NCBI GenBank assembly: GCA_003506435.1
Contig: DOAQ01000027.1
Coordinates: 1 to 64,000, forward strand
Direction: 5' to 3'
DNA from: Prolixibacteraceae bacterium
Lineage (GTDB): Bacteria > Bacteroidota > Bacteroidia > Bacteroidales > Prolixibacteraceae
Length of the DNA stretch: 64,000 bases
The position numbers were made by a program, and so were the translations under genes. The notes beneath the pieces were generated by a model. That model worked only from the letters and a program-made list of their open reading frames with translations. It did not search any database and had not been told where the DNA came from. Shown here piece after piece: positions 9,195 through 18,175 of this stretch. Each line of letters begins with the position of its first letter. The stretch's first letter is position 1.

Positions 9195-10883
9195 ATGAGC
9201 GACGATAAAAAGATAATTTTTTCGATGTATAAAGTAAGTAAAACTTACCCGCCACAAAAGCAAGTGATTAAAGATATATCACTTTCGTTCTTTTTGGGGG
9301 CAAAAATCGGTATCATTGGGTTAAATGGTTCCGGTAAGTCTACCTTACTGAAAATCATTGCCGGGATTGATAAATCCTTTCAGGGAGAATTGGTGTTTTC
9401 TCCGGGTTATACAGTCGGTTACCTTGAGCAGGAACCAATGCTTGATGAAAGCAAAACGGTAAAAGAAATAGTGGAAGAAGGTGTTCAGGAAGTGGCTGAT
9501 GTGCTGAAAGCCTACGAAGCGGTGAACCTGAAATTTGGAGAGCCGGAGGTTTTGGAAAATCCTGATTTGATGGATAAGCTTATCGATGAACAGGCCAAAC
9601 TTCAGGAAAAGATTGATCAGTTCGATGCCTGGAACCTCGATACAAAACTGGAAATTGCGATGGATGCTTTGCGCTGTCCGCCGGGAGAGCAGAGAGTTGC
9701 TGAGCTTTCGGGCGGTGAAAAACGCCGGGTGGCGCTTTGCCGTTTGTTACTGAAAGAACCCGATGTGTTGCTGCTTGACGAGCCGACCAACCATTTGGAC
9801 ACCGAATCGGTACAATGGCTCGAACTGCATTTGCAACAGTACAAAGGAACGGTAATCTGTATTACGCACGACCGTTATTTCCTCGATAATGTGGCCGGAT
9901 GGATTTTGGAACTCGACCGTGGCGAAGGTATTCCATGGAAAGGAAACTACTCCTCATGGCTCGACCAGAAGACAAAACGGATGGCCCAGGAACAGAAGCA
10001 GGGTTCGAAACGACAGAAGACCTTGGAGCGGGAGCTTGAATGGATACGGATGTCGCCAAAAGCCCGGCAGGCCAAGTCGAAAGCCCGTTTGAGCGCATAC
10101 GACAGGTTGCTGAGCGAAGATGTAAAACAGAAAGAGGAAAAACTCGAATTGTATATCCCGAACGGTCCGCGTTTGGGCGATAAAGTAATTGTTGCCACCG
10201 ACGTAGCCAAAGGTTACGGCGACCGACTGCTGTTCGATGAACTAAATTTTACCTTGCCGCCAAACGGAATTGTCGGTGTAATTGGACCCAATGGCGCCGG
10301 TAAAACTACCTTGTTCCGCCTGATTATGCAGATGGAACAGGCTGATAAAGGAACTTTCGAAGTGGGTGAGACCGTGAAAATATCGTATGTCGATCAAAGT
10401 CACAAAGATATTGATCCTGAAAAGTCGGTTTACGATGTTATTTCAGGAGGTAATGAATTGATTACGATGGGTGGCAGACAAATGAATGCCCGTGCGTACA
10501 TTTCGCGCTTTAACTTTTCCGGGGCCGATCAGGGAAAAAAATGTGGGGTGCTTTCCGGTGGCGAACGCAACCGACTGCATTTGGCAATGGCATTGAAAAA
10601 TGAAGGCAATGTTTTGCTGCTTGATGAGCCAACCAACGATATTGACGTAAATACCTTGCGGGCGCTGGAAGAAGGGTTGGAAGATTTTGCCGGATGTGCT
10701 GTTGTTATTTCGCACGACCGCTGGTTTCTCGACCGCATTGCTACGCATATTCTGGCTTTCGAGGGCGATTCGCATATTCATTTTTTTGAAGGTTCGTATT
10801 CCGAATACGAGGAAAACAAGAAGAAACGCCTCGGCGATGTGGGTCCGCACCGGATTAAATACCGCAAACTGGTAAAAGGATAA
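9195..10883 (+). CDS. ettA: Energy-dependent translational throttle protein EttA (ABC-F)
   Basis: A 562-residue ABC-F ATPase with two nucleotide-binding domains and no membrane segments. It starts with IIFSMYKVSKTYPPQK, the usual EttA beginning. Walker A motifs are GLNGSGKST and GPNGAGKTT; signature motifs are LSGGEKRRVA and LSGGERNRLH; Walker B motifs are LLLDEPTNHLD and LLLDEPTNDID. The lysine/arginine-rich linker between the domains (KQKEEKLELYIPNGPRLG) fits EttA, which binds the ribosomal E site and couples translation start to the ATP/ADP ratio. A strong terminator follows it, so it is probably monocistronic. Confidence 0.93.
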   Translation: MSDDKKIIFSMYKVSKTYPPQKQVIKDISLSFFLGAKIGIIGLNGSGKSTLLKIIAGIDKSFQGELVFSPGYTVGYLEQEPMLDESKTVKEIVEEGVQEVADVLKAYEAVNLKFGEPEVLENPDLMDKLIDEQAKLQEKIDQFDAWNLDTKLEIAMDALRCPPGEQRVAELSGGEKRRVALCRLLLKEPDVLLLDEPTNHLDTESVQWLELHLQQYKGTVICITHDRYFLDNVAGWILELDRGEGIPWKGNYSSWLDQKTKRMAQEQKQGSKRQKTLERELEWIRMSPKARQAKSKARLSAYDRLLSEDVKQKEEKLELYIPNGPRLGDKVIVATDVAKGYGDRLLFDELNFTLPPNGIVGVIGPNGAGKTTLFRLIMQMEQADKGTFEVGETVKISYVDQSHKDIDPEKSVYDVISGGNELITMGGRQMNARAYISRFNFSGADQGKKCGVLSGGERNRLHLAMALKNEGNVLLLDEPTNDIDVNTLRALEEGLEDFAGCAVVISHDRWFLDRIATHILAFEGDSHIHFFEGSYSEYEENKKKRLGDVGPHRIKYRKLVKG

Positions 10884-10925
10884 GAATCAGACTAAAGAAA
10901 CACAGATTATATATTTTTTGTATTG

Positions 10926-10954
10926 AAAAGGTTCGCTTCTGCGAACCTTTTTTT
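10926..10954 (+). terminator. Rho-independent terminator after ettA
   Basis: Stem AAAAGGTTCGC (10926-10936) with GCGAACCTTTT, a four-base TTCT loop and a run of seven T residues. It is 43 bases past the ettA stop and has no competing structure. Confidence 0.9.
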
Positions 10955-11046
10955 ATGATTTTTTAAATAAAAGATAAAAACATCCTATATCATTAAACTA
11001 TTTTAATTCTCGTTGGTTTCAAATACGAAACATTTAAATTTTAGAA

Positions 11047-11886
11047 ATGAAAAGACAAATAAAAAATCTGGATTTGCTAATAATTCTTGGCTTTGTGCTA
11101 AGCCTGTCCTCTTGCGATACGGTTGAGTATACCTTCCAAGCAGATGGTTCTTATTCTTATACATATGAATGGCCGAGCCATGTGTGGATAAGTAAAACAG
11201 AACCTGATTTTTTGAGAGGTCAGGGTGTTGCTTCTGTCAATTATACAGAAAAAGGGTTTAGAATTCAACCTGATAAATCTACTCGTACTTATTTTGTGGA
11301 TGCAAGATCGAACAATGCTTATTCCAATTGGTCAAACTATAAAGTGGATTATTACCATGATTATGAAGATCGAAATTCATCTTCCGGAGGGTATATACCA
11401 ATAGTTACGAACTATTATTTTGAAATGTTTAAGTCGGGTATAGCTTTAATAACTCCACCGGCTCATTTGCATATGGTGCTGAATTCGGTGGGTGAGAACC
11501 CGGTTGGTAAGATACCGGCCAAAACCTGGAAAGTGGTATCTGTTGAGGATGATAATGGGCAATCTCTGGCATCTGATCCGGATTGGAGCAATTATACTGA
11601 CAACTTATTACGATTTAAAAAGACCAACGCTTTTGTTCTTTATCTTGGTGAGAAACGGACCTCTATTGAAAACGATCTGTTTGGAAGCGCAGATTCTATC
11701 AATGGGAGTTATTCAGTGTATATGTCAAATCCTTATGCTCCTTATAGCAGCAAAGATTACCTTTCAATCAGTTTTCCGGGGCATAGCGAAAAATTTGAGA
11801 TTGTTGAATCTGATTGGAACAGCCTGACCATAACAGGGACAGTAAATAGTAAGACCGGTACCATGACATTATCTCCGGAGAACTAA
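11047..11886 (+). CDS. Lipoprotein of unknown function
   Basis: The first 24 residues form a lipoprotein signal with lipobox LSSC (Cys near residue 23), so the protein should be anchored in a membrane, likely the outer one. The remaining part is rich in Ser, Tyr, Thr and Asn, typical of secreted beta-sheet proteins, with repeated YSY/NYY patches and no known motif. It lies 55 bases upstream of the outer-membrane-like gene at 11942 on the same strand, and the pair may act together at the cell surface. Confidence 0.65.
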   Translation: MKRQIKNLDLLIILGFVLSLSSCDTVEYTFQADGSYSYTYEWPSHVWISKTEPDFLRGQGVASVNYTEKGFRIQPDKSTRTYFVDARSNNAYSNWSNYKVDYYHDYEDRNSSSGGYIPIVTNYYFEMFKSGIALITPPAHLHMVLNSVGENPVGKIPAKTWKVVSVEDDNGQSLASDPDWSNYTDNLLRFKKTNAFVLYLGEKRTSIENDLFGSADSINGSYSVYMSNPYAPYSSKDYLSISFPGHSEKFEIVESDWNSLTITGTVNSKTGTMTLSPEN

Positions 11887-11941
11887 TCGTTGATGAAACA
11901 AAGATAACCTATTTAATTCTTTCATTTTATAATTCGATACC

Positions 11942-13066
11942 ATGATAAAAAAGATACAGATCGCCTTGTTGTTTTCGTTTTTCATAATTGCTCATAAAGG
12001 GCATGCCCAGACCAATGTTTCGGAGCAAATCCAGACCATCCCGTCGAATTTGTCGATGTACATCGATGGTTATTTGCACGACCTGATCACTCCACAGGGA
12101 ATAGCTACGCTAAATAACCTGCATACCTCCGGAAAAGTACTTGGCCAATGGGAATTGAGTTTATCGGTCAACCTGGGCGCCGGTATTACAGGTGTTGCAA
12201 ATACCATTCACAATAACTACAGCGATAACTTTGAACTGATTGGCAACCAGCCTTCTCTTTTTGGAGAGGGTACTGAAGGAACTTTGTTTTTCCAGGTTGT
12301 CGATGAGGAAACCCGGCTACCTTATTACGACCCTTTTACGGGTAAGAAACTTGGTTTCGGAATGCCGCTGTTGCCCGGTGCCGGTTTGGGTGTTGGGGTG
12401 TCCCCTTCGGTTATGCCGGTGGTGAGCCTGGGATTGGGTTATGCTACCGAAGTTTCGGTCAGTGTTTTGCCAGGGGCATTGAAAGCATCAAGTAAGGGTT
12501 TGACCGGTGACTTTGAGATTACCAAAGACATGATGGCTTCCTTCGGGATCAGGCACGATGTTTTTCATTGGGTTCCATGGATGTCGAAGCGTAACTTTCA
12601 TTTGACACTTGGGGCTGCCTATAGCACCATGAGCCTTGAATCGGCAGTAGGAGATGGTTTGTTGGGTGAATTTGAAAGTACAGGCAGTGACTATGTAAAG
12701 GCAACCAACAACCTGACGGGTATGGAGTATGGTTTTAGCAGTCTGGGATTCGAAGCGATGTTGAGCAAGAAATTAAGTTTCATTGATCTGTCGTTATTTG
12801 CATCCACCAACCAATCGGATTACTTCATGAAAACCAAAGGCAGTATTGAAGTCGATGTCGCGAATGATTTTTATCAGGGGAGTGCAAGTGGATATGAAAC
12901 AACAACTTTGGACAAGCTGGTAGATATTGAAGGAACCACCAAACGATTTCTTTATGGAGCAGCACTTCAGTTCAACATGGGACGTGTGCATTGGGGTTTC
13001 AAAGCAGCCTTATCCGACGAATTATATGTATCCACTTCTATCGGGGTTAAAATTCTGAAAAATTAG
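11942..13066 (+). CDS. Predicted outer-membrane beta-barrel protein
   Basis: A 374-residue protein with a Sec signal peptide ending in GHAQ near residue 23. The body alternates Gly-rich amphipathic strands (LGAGITGVANT, GAGLGVGVSPSV, VVSLGLGYATEV, LYGAALQFNMG) and ends in a short strand with aliphatic residues, as barrels do. It resembles the DUF6588-type proteins of Bacteroidetes, but that name is from memory. It is probably co-transcribed with the lipoprotein upstream. Confidence 0.55.
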   Translation: MIKKIQIALLFSFFIIAHKGHAQTNVSEQIQTIPSNLSMYIDGYLHDLITPQGIATLNNLHTSGKVLGQWELSLSVNLGAGITGVANTIHNNYSDNFELIGNQPSLFGEGTEGTLFFQVVDEETRLPYYDPFTGKKLGFGMPLLPGAGLGVGVSPSVMPVVSLGLGYATEVSVSVLPGALKASSKGLTGDFEITKDMMASFGIRHDVFHWVPWMSKRNFHLTLGAAYSTMSLESAVGDGLLGEFESTGSDYVKATNNLTGMEYGFSSLGFEAMLSKKLSFIDLSLFASTNQSDYFMKTKGSIEVDVANDFYQGSASGYETTTLDKLVDIEGTTKRFLYGAALQFNMGRVHWGFKAALSDELYVSTSIGVKILKN

Positions 13067-13330
13067 AAGCTTACGTATTTGGCATTAGACAATTTTACTA
13101 TTAAATTAATTTGCATTTTTTGAGGGTGTCTCGATTTTTTAATCGCGATTAAAAGTCAATTCAGATGGGTGCATTTGCAGGTGGATTTACTGCATGAAAC
13201 TCCAATACGCATTTATATTTCTTTTTCATGCAGCCTGTCTGCCTAGGTTTTAAAATACTGAGAAATAAAAAAGAAGATTAAAAAAAATCAGGCGAAAGAC
13301 TATAATTTTCGCTTGATTGAAGTTATTTAT

Positions 13331-13359
13331 TGAGGGTTTCACTAAAAGTGAAGCCCTCA
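13331..13359 (+). terminator. Hairpin between the barrel protein gene and hisS; 13067-13434 otherwise has no gene
   Basis: TGAGGGTTTCACT at 13331-13343 pairs with AGTGAAGCCCTCA at 13347-13359, the same hairpin as at 5007-5037. Upstream, a T/A palindrome (TTTAATCGCGATTAAA, around 13138-13153) lies near the end of the barrel gene. No coding frame is apparent in the 368-base gap. Confidence 0.5.
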
Positions 13360-13404
13360 ATGCGTTTATAGATTAATCATATCCGGTTTTTTATCGTTTT
13401 TACT

Positions 13405-13412
13405 TATTTTTG
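13405..13412 (+). promoter_or_regulatory. Possible -7 element of hisS
   Basis: TATTTTTG fits the Bacteroidetes -7 consensus TAnnTTTG and is 22 bases from the hisS start. A TTTG -33 box at the right distance is not evident, so this is weak. Confidence 0.3.
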
Positions 13413-13434
13413 CGCTCGTAAAAAGAAATAAAAA

Positions 13435-14799
13435 ATGGCACAAAAACCTTCAATACCCAAAGGAACACGCGACTTCTCACCTGCTGAGATGACCCGTCGT
13501 AACTATATTTTCGATACCATCAAAAGTGTTTTTCGTTTGTACGGATTTCAACCTATTGAAACGCCTGCGATGGAAAACCTGTCGACCTTGATGGGAAAAT
13601 ACGGTGAAGAAGGGGATAAACTGCTGTTCAAAGTATTGAATTCAGGCGATTTTGCTTCCGATTTGAGCGATAATGAACTGCTGGAACGCAACAGTGTTCG
13701 TTTAACCAATAAGATTTCAGAAAAAGGTCTTCGGTACGATTTAACGGTGCCTTTTGCCCGTTTTGTGGTGCAATACCGCAACGATATTTCGTTCCCGTTT
13801 AAACGCTATCAGATTCAGCCGGTTTGGCGTGCCGACCGGCCGCAAAAAGGCCGTTACCGTGAATTTTTTCAGTGTGATGTGGATATTGTTGGCAGTGATT
13901 CGCTGCTGAATGAAGCCGAACTGGTGCAGATTGTCGATGATGTTTTCGGCCGTCTGAAAATCAACACGCTGGTAAAGGTGAACAACCGGAAAATACTGGC
14001 CGGAATTGCCGAAACGATCGGGGAGAAAGAACGAATTGTTGATATCACCGTTGCTATCGACAAACTCGATAAAATAGGTTTGGAAAAGGTAAACGAAGAA
14101 TTGCTGGAAAAAGGAATTTCGCAGGCTGCGGTCGGTAAATTGCAACCTATTCTGCATCTGTCGGGCAACACGGCTGAAAAACTGGATCAGTTGACCACTG
14201 CAATTGCCGGTTCCGAAATCGGGCAAAAAGGGATTGACGAAGTGCGTACCCTGTTTGCGTATCTTGAATCGTTTGAACTGAATACCGAGGTTGAACTGGA
14301 TTTGACGCTTGCCCGTGGGCTCAATTATTACACCGGGGCCATTTTCGAAGTGAAAGCCAAAGATGTGGCAATGGGCAGTATTTGTGGTGGTGGCCGTTAC
14401 GACGACCTGACCGGCATTTTCGGTATGCCCGGCGTTTCGGGTGTGGGTATTTCGTTTGGGGCCGACCGTATTTATGATGTGATGACCCAACTCGACCTGT
14501 TTCCGCAGGAAACCATCGATTCAACCAAAATATTATTTGTAAACTTTGGCGAAAAAGAGGAAGCCTATTGTTTGCCAATCGTTTCAAAACTTCGCAAAGC
14601 GGGTATCAATGCAGAAATTTTTCCCGATCAGTCGAAAATGAAAAAGCAAATGACCTGGGCCAACCAGAAAAATATTCCGTTTGTAGCGTTGGTTGGTGAG
14701 CAGGAAATGGAACAGGGGAAGATCAATCTGAAAAACATGATTACCGGCGATCAGCAACTGGTGGATGTTGCAGAGATGATAAAAATCCTTTCTGTGTAA
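13435..14799 (+). CDS. hisS: Histidyl-tRNA synthetase
   Basis: A 454-residue class II aminoacyl-tRNA synthetase that charges tRNA-His. It begins KPSIPKGTRDFSPAEM, with motif 2 in FKRYQIQPVWRADRPQKGRYREF and the histidine-binding LARGLNYYTGAIFEV and GGGRYDDL blocks. The C-terminal anticodon-binding domain (ILFVNFGEKEEAYCLPI onward) is complete. It is 38 bases upstream of hutH on the same strand, so a histidine-using and a histidine-degrading gene are side by side. Confidence 0.96.
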   Translation: MAQKPSIPKGTRDFSPAEMTRRNYIFDTIKSVFRLYGFQPIETPAMENLSTLMGKYGEEGDKLLFKVLNSGDFASDLSDNELLERNSVRLTNKISEKGLRYDLTVPFARFVVQYRNDISFPFKRYQIQPVWRADRPQKGRYREFFQCDVDIVGSDSLLNEAELVQIVDDVFGRLKINTLVKVNNRKILAGIAETIGEKERIVDITVAIDKLDKIGLEKVNEELLEKGISQAAVGKLQPILHLSGNTAEKLDQLTTAIAGSEIGQKGIDEVRTLFAYLESFELNTEVELDLTLARGLNYYTGAIFEVKAKDVAMGSICGGGRYDDLTGIFGMPGVSGVGISFGADRIYDVMTQLDLFPQETIDSTKILFVNFGEKEEAYCLPIVSKLRKAGINAEIFPDQSKMKKQMTWANQKNIPFVALVGEQEMEQGKINLKNMITGDQQLVDVAEMIKILSV

Positions 14800-14837
14800 T
14801 TCCCGATTTCCGAAATTGCCTGCAAATTATTTAGGCA

Positions 14838-16331
14838 ATGAAACAAAATATATTCCTGATTTCTCCTGAAAATATCAGCTTCAACGATATTGAGTTAATT
14901 CTCGAAAACAAAATAAAACTTGGGCTTTCCGACGAATCAAAAGAACTGATCCTGAAAAGCAAGGCGTTCCTCGACCGGAAAATAAAAGAAACCGACGGCC
15001 CCATTTACGGGATCAACACGGGATTTGGCGCTTTGTGCGACATCGAAGTATCGAAAGACGACCTGAGCAAATTGCAGGAAAACCTGGTCGTTTCGCATGC
15101 CTGCAACATCGGGCCGGAGGTGCCTGCCGATGTGGTACGGCTGATGCTTTTACTGAAAGCGCATGCGTTGGCAAAGGGCAATTCGGCAGTGCAACTGCAA
15201 ACCGTTCAGCGGATCATCGATTTGTTTAATGACGATATTCTCCCGGTGGTTTGCGAACAGGGATCGCTGGGGGCGAGCGGTGATCTGGCGCCGCTGGCTA
15301 TGCTCTTTTTGCCTTTGCTCGGAATGGGCGAGGTGAATTACAAAGGGCAGCGGGTTGAAGCGGCCAAAGTTTTGGAAGAGAAAGGCTGGCAACCCGTCCG
15401 GCTGGAAGCCAAAGAAGGGCTTGCTTTGCTGAACGGCACCCAGTTTATGAGCGCCCATGCTGTTTTTACTTTGCTGAAAGCCTTTAAAATACTGACGTAT
15501 TCCGATATTATCGGCGCCCTGTCGCTCGATAGCTTCGACGGATTATTGGAACCCTTTTCGGAACAAATCCAGCAAATACGCCCGCATCCGGGACAGGAAG
15601 AAACGGCCAAAAATTTTCGCATGCTGCTGAAAGGAAGCGAACTGATCTCACGCAAAAAGAAACATGTGCAGGACCCGTATTCGTTTCGCTGCATTCCGCA
15701 GGTACATGGTGCCGTAAAAGATGCAGTGAAGTATGTGGCTGGCGTCGTGGAGATCGAAATTAATTCGGTAACCGATAACCCGACGGTTTTCCCGGATGAC
15801 GATTTGATTATTTCCGGAGGTAATTTTCATGGCGAGCCGCTGGCTATTTCGCTCGATTTTCTGGCTATCGCCCTTTCCGAACTGGGAAGTATTTCGGAGC
15901 GGCGCACCTACCGGTTGATTGCTGGTGAACGCGGGCTTCCCGAGTTTCTGGTTGCCAATCCCGGATTGAATTCAGGCTTCATGATCCCGCAATATGCTGC
16001 GGCTTCCATTGTCAGCCAGAGCAAACAGTTATGTACTCCGGCTTCAGTCGATTCCATTCCATCGTCGAACGAACAGGAAGACCATGTGAGCATGGGCGGA
16101 AATGCAGCTACAAAAGCATTGAAGGTGGCCGATAATAGTATGAAGATTTTGGCTATTGAGTTATATAATGCTGCACAGGCAATGGATTTCAGAAGACCAT
16201 TGAAGACTTCCGAATTTCTGGAAGAGTTTTTAGGTAAATACCGCAAGCATGTACCGTTTATTACTGAAGACACACTTATGTATGTCGGAATAAACAAGAC
16301 CATTAATTTTCTGGAAACAGAGAAGTTTTGA
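14838..16331 (+). CDS. hutH: Histidine ammonia-lyase
   Basis: A 497-residue enzyme that deaminates histidine to urocanate, the first step of histidine use. The Ala-Ser-Gly triad that cyclises into the MIO cofactor is in GSLGASGDLAPLA (near residue 143), preceded by YGINTGFGALCD with the catalytic Tyr, and followed by VTDNPTVF and SSNEQEDHVSMG. Length and motif order are normal. No other hut gene is adjacent; the next stretch is a repeat-rich accessory region. Confidence 0.95.
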   Translation: MKQNIFLISPENISFNDIELILENKIKLGLSDESKELILKSKAFLDRKIKETDGPIYGINTGFGALCDIEVSKDDLSKLQENLVVSHACNIGPEVPADVVRLMLLLKAHALAKGNSAVQLQTVQRIIDLFNDDILPVVCEQGSLGASGDLAPLAMLFLPLLGMGEVNYKGQRVEAAKVLEEKGWQPVRLEAKEGLALLNGTQFMSAHAVFTLLKAFKILTYSDIIGALSLDSFDGLLEPFSEQIQQIRPHPGQEETAKNFRMLLKGSELISRKKKHVQDPYSFRCIPQVHGAVKDAVKYVAGVVEIEINSVTDNPTVFPDDDLIISGGNFHGEPLAISLDFLAIALSELGSISERRTYRLIAGERGLPEFLVANPGLNSGFMIPQYAAASIVSQSKQLCTPASVDSIPSSNEQEDHVSMGGNAATKALKVADNSMKILAIELYNAAQAMDFRRPLKTSEFLEEFLGKYRKHVPFITEDTLMYVGINKTINFLETEKF

Positions 16332-16340
16332 GAGGGGATA

Positions 16341-16460
16341 GAATTCAACCACCTCCCCTTCGCTTCGCTCATGTACTCCTCCTTTTCAGGAGGAGAATTT
16401 TGGGAAGGTGCGAGTTTGAAACGCCGGAAGTTTTATGCGGTTGCTGGTTTTGTTTTATAC
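16341..16460. repeat. 120-bp direct repeat, copy 1, upstream of the DUF559 gene
   Basis: Roughly nine of ten bases match 17077-17196 in the same orientation, starting GAATTCAACCACCTCCCC and ending in TTGTTTTATAC. It contains a CTCCTCC/GGAGGAG hairpin. Together the two copies enclose the DUF559 gene. Confidence 0.85.
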
Positions 16461-16511
16461 AGAGGACAATTTATAAGTAGCTTGTTTTTCGCTGTCGCAA
16501 CTTTCTTGCTT

Positions 16512-16555
16512 TCCCCTCCTTTTTTCAAGGAGGGGTGGCCTCCGAGTACTCGGAG
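16512..16555. repeat. Paired hairpins of dispersed-repeat type
   Basis: CCCCTCCTT (16512-16520) pairs with AAGGAGGGG (16526-16534), followed at once by the palindrome CCTCCGAGTACTCGGAGG (16538-16555). Similar C/G-rich palindromes occur inside hemL (near 19420-19450) and near 47270-47400. Confidence 0.6.
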
Positions 16556-16634
16556 GACGGGGTGGTACTAAGTAGCTAAATCTTGTATCAGAATTAAGTT
16601 TATTCCACAGAATTCCCGTAACTTGAATCAAAAA

Positions 16635-17009
16635 ATGCACAAATATAACAATCATCCTTTTTTAAAAGATTTCCGACGGGATTTGCGCAACCATTCTACT
16701 TCGGCCGAGGCAACACTCTGGAAAACATTACAGAGAAAGCAGGTCGGAGGTTTGAAATTTCGCAGGCAACATTCGGTTGGTAAATATATTCTCGATTTTT
16801 ATTGTCCGGAAATGAAGTTGGCAATCGAATTGGATGGCGAATCCCATGTTGGTCATTTTGCAGAAGCACGGGACCGTGAACGGGATGAGTTTCTGAATAG
16901 TCTTGGAATAGAAGTTTTACGTTTTGAGAACCGTTGGGTTTTTGAATATCCGCAGGACATTATTGATGCTGTTTTGGAGGTTAAAGAGAAGCGGGAGAAA
17001 GGGCTTTAA
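16635..17009 (+). CDS. DUF559 domain protein (Vsr/restriction-endonuclease-like fold)
   Basis: A 124-residue protein with the DUF559 pattern: an N-terminal RNHSTSAEATLWKTLQ helix, GLKFRRQHSVGKYILDFYC, the predicted catalytic IELDGESH, and VLRFENRWV. The family shares the fold of very-short-patch and restriction nucleases, but its biological role is unknown. I chose ATG 16635 over a TTG four codons upstream. It is bracketed by 120-bp direct repeats, so it is probably an accessory insert. Confidence 0.85.
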   Translation: MHKYNNHPFLKDFRRDLRNHSTSAEATLWKTLQRKQVGGLKFRRQHSVGKYILDFYCPEMKLAIELDGESHVGHFAEARDRERDEFLNSLGIEVLRFENRWVFEYPQDIIDAVLEVKEKREKGL

Positions 17010-17076
17010 TAGCTGCGTTTCTGTGTTTTTAGTATTGCATGTTTTGGCATCTCTTTTATTTCTTTTTTATAGTGAA

Positions 17077-17196
17077 GAATTCAACCACCTCCCCTTCGCT
17101 TCGCTCAGGTACTCCTCCTTTGCAGGAGGAGAATTTTTGGCCGGTGCAGATTTGGAAAGCCGGAAGTTTTATGCGGTTGCCAGTTGTGTTTTATGC
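17077..17196. repeat. 120-bp direct repeat, copy 2, downstream of the DUF559 gene
   Basis: Second copy of 16341-16460. It runs up to the start region of the FRG-domain gene; an open frame can be read through it into that gene but this is probably not translated. Confidence 0.85.
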
Positions 17197-17215
17197 AAGC
17201 TTTTTCTTTATTGTG

Positions 17216-18175
17216 ATGATGAATTATTTCAGTACTTTTAATATAAGATTTCAAGATTTTATAAAAGTTACATTGACAGAAATGAAAGCTCTTGACCTTG
17301 TATACACATTCCCGATAAAAAACTGCCGATTTCGTAAAAGTAATACATGTAAAAATACGGGGCAACTTTGTGTAATCTCAACATCCCCACTAGTCCCGAA
17401 TAATTATTCCGAGTTGTGTGACTTAGTTGCAAAACTGGCATATTTCAATCGGAGATATGTATTATTCTTTAGAGGACAGGATAAGGAATATAAGTTTAAA
17501 TCAAGATTTCCTACAATATATCCTAATTATTTTAGGAAGTTGTTAATGAAACAGAACCCAGCAGATCAATTAAAAAAAGTTTTAGATGAAAATAGCAATA
17601 AATTAAAGAGGAAAATTCATGTCAGGAAAATACGGTTTCATGGTTCGTTTTATGTGGTTGGTAATGAGCTTTTACGTTTTGCATTATTACAACATTATGA
17701 GATATGTGATACTCCTTTAATTGATTTGACACAATCGTTATATGTGGCAGCTTCTTTTGCATTGCTGCCTCCAGTCGGTGAAGATGAGAGAGGATATAGG
17801 GAAGGAATTGTTTATGTGATTGCATTACCAAGGAATAATAAAATCTATCGTGATGATGTATCTGACAATATATTCTTAACAAATTTAGTTGGTATAACTC
17901 CTCCTCAGGCAAAAAGACCATACCGTCAAGAGGCTTATTCTGTTACCAGTTCGAATCTTAATTTAGAATTAATAGGAGATATTTCTCATTTTGATTTGGC
18001 AGGAAGGGTTGTATGTAAATTTAAGGTAAATAATTCCGATGAATTTTGGAATTGTGGAATGAACCCTATGACACGGGAATTTTTACTCCCTGAAGATGAT
18101 AAATTTTTCGATTTTATTCTAGATAATGAACACCTATCGATGCATCGCTATCCTGCTGGCCTCAATTATTGCTGA
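17216..18175 (+). CDS. FRG domain protein
   Basis: The 319-residue product has the FRG domain: VLFFRGQDKEYKFKSR (the Phe-Arg-Gly motif that names it), RFALLQHYEICDTPLIDLTQS and LYVAASFALL. FRG proteins are of unknown biochemistry and are often found in accessory regions. The longer frame begins inside the direct repeat, so I prefer an ATG at 17216 or 17219 (17282 is also possible). The coding sequence looks AT-rich. Its last 14 codons overlap the 3' end of hemL on the opposite strand, so its natural end may have been replaced at an insertion boundary. Confidence 0.75.
   Translation: MMNYFSTFNIRFQDFIKVTLTEMKALDLVYTFPIKNCRFRKSNTCKNTGQLCVISTSPLVPNNYSELCDLVAKLAYFNRRYVLFFRGQDKEYKFKSRFPTIYPNYFRKLLMKQNPADQLKKVLDENSNKLKRKIHVRKIRFHGSFYVVGNELLRFALLQHYEICDTPLIDLTQSLYVAASFALLPPVGEDERGYREGIVYVIALPRNNKIYRDDVSDNIFLTNLVGITPPQAKRPYRQEAYSVTSSNLNLELIGDISHFDLAGRVVCKFKVNNSDEFWNCGMNPMTREFLLPEDDKFFDFILDNEHLSMHRYPAGLNYC

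Noticed and set aside
16635..17009. A Vsr mismatch endonuclease
   Set aside because: The motif set is that of DUF559; there is no adjacent cytosine methyltransferase gene.
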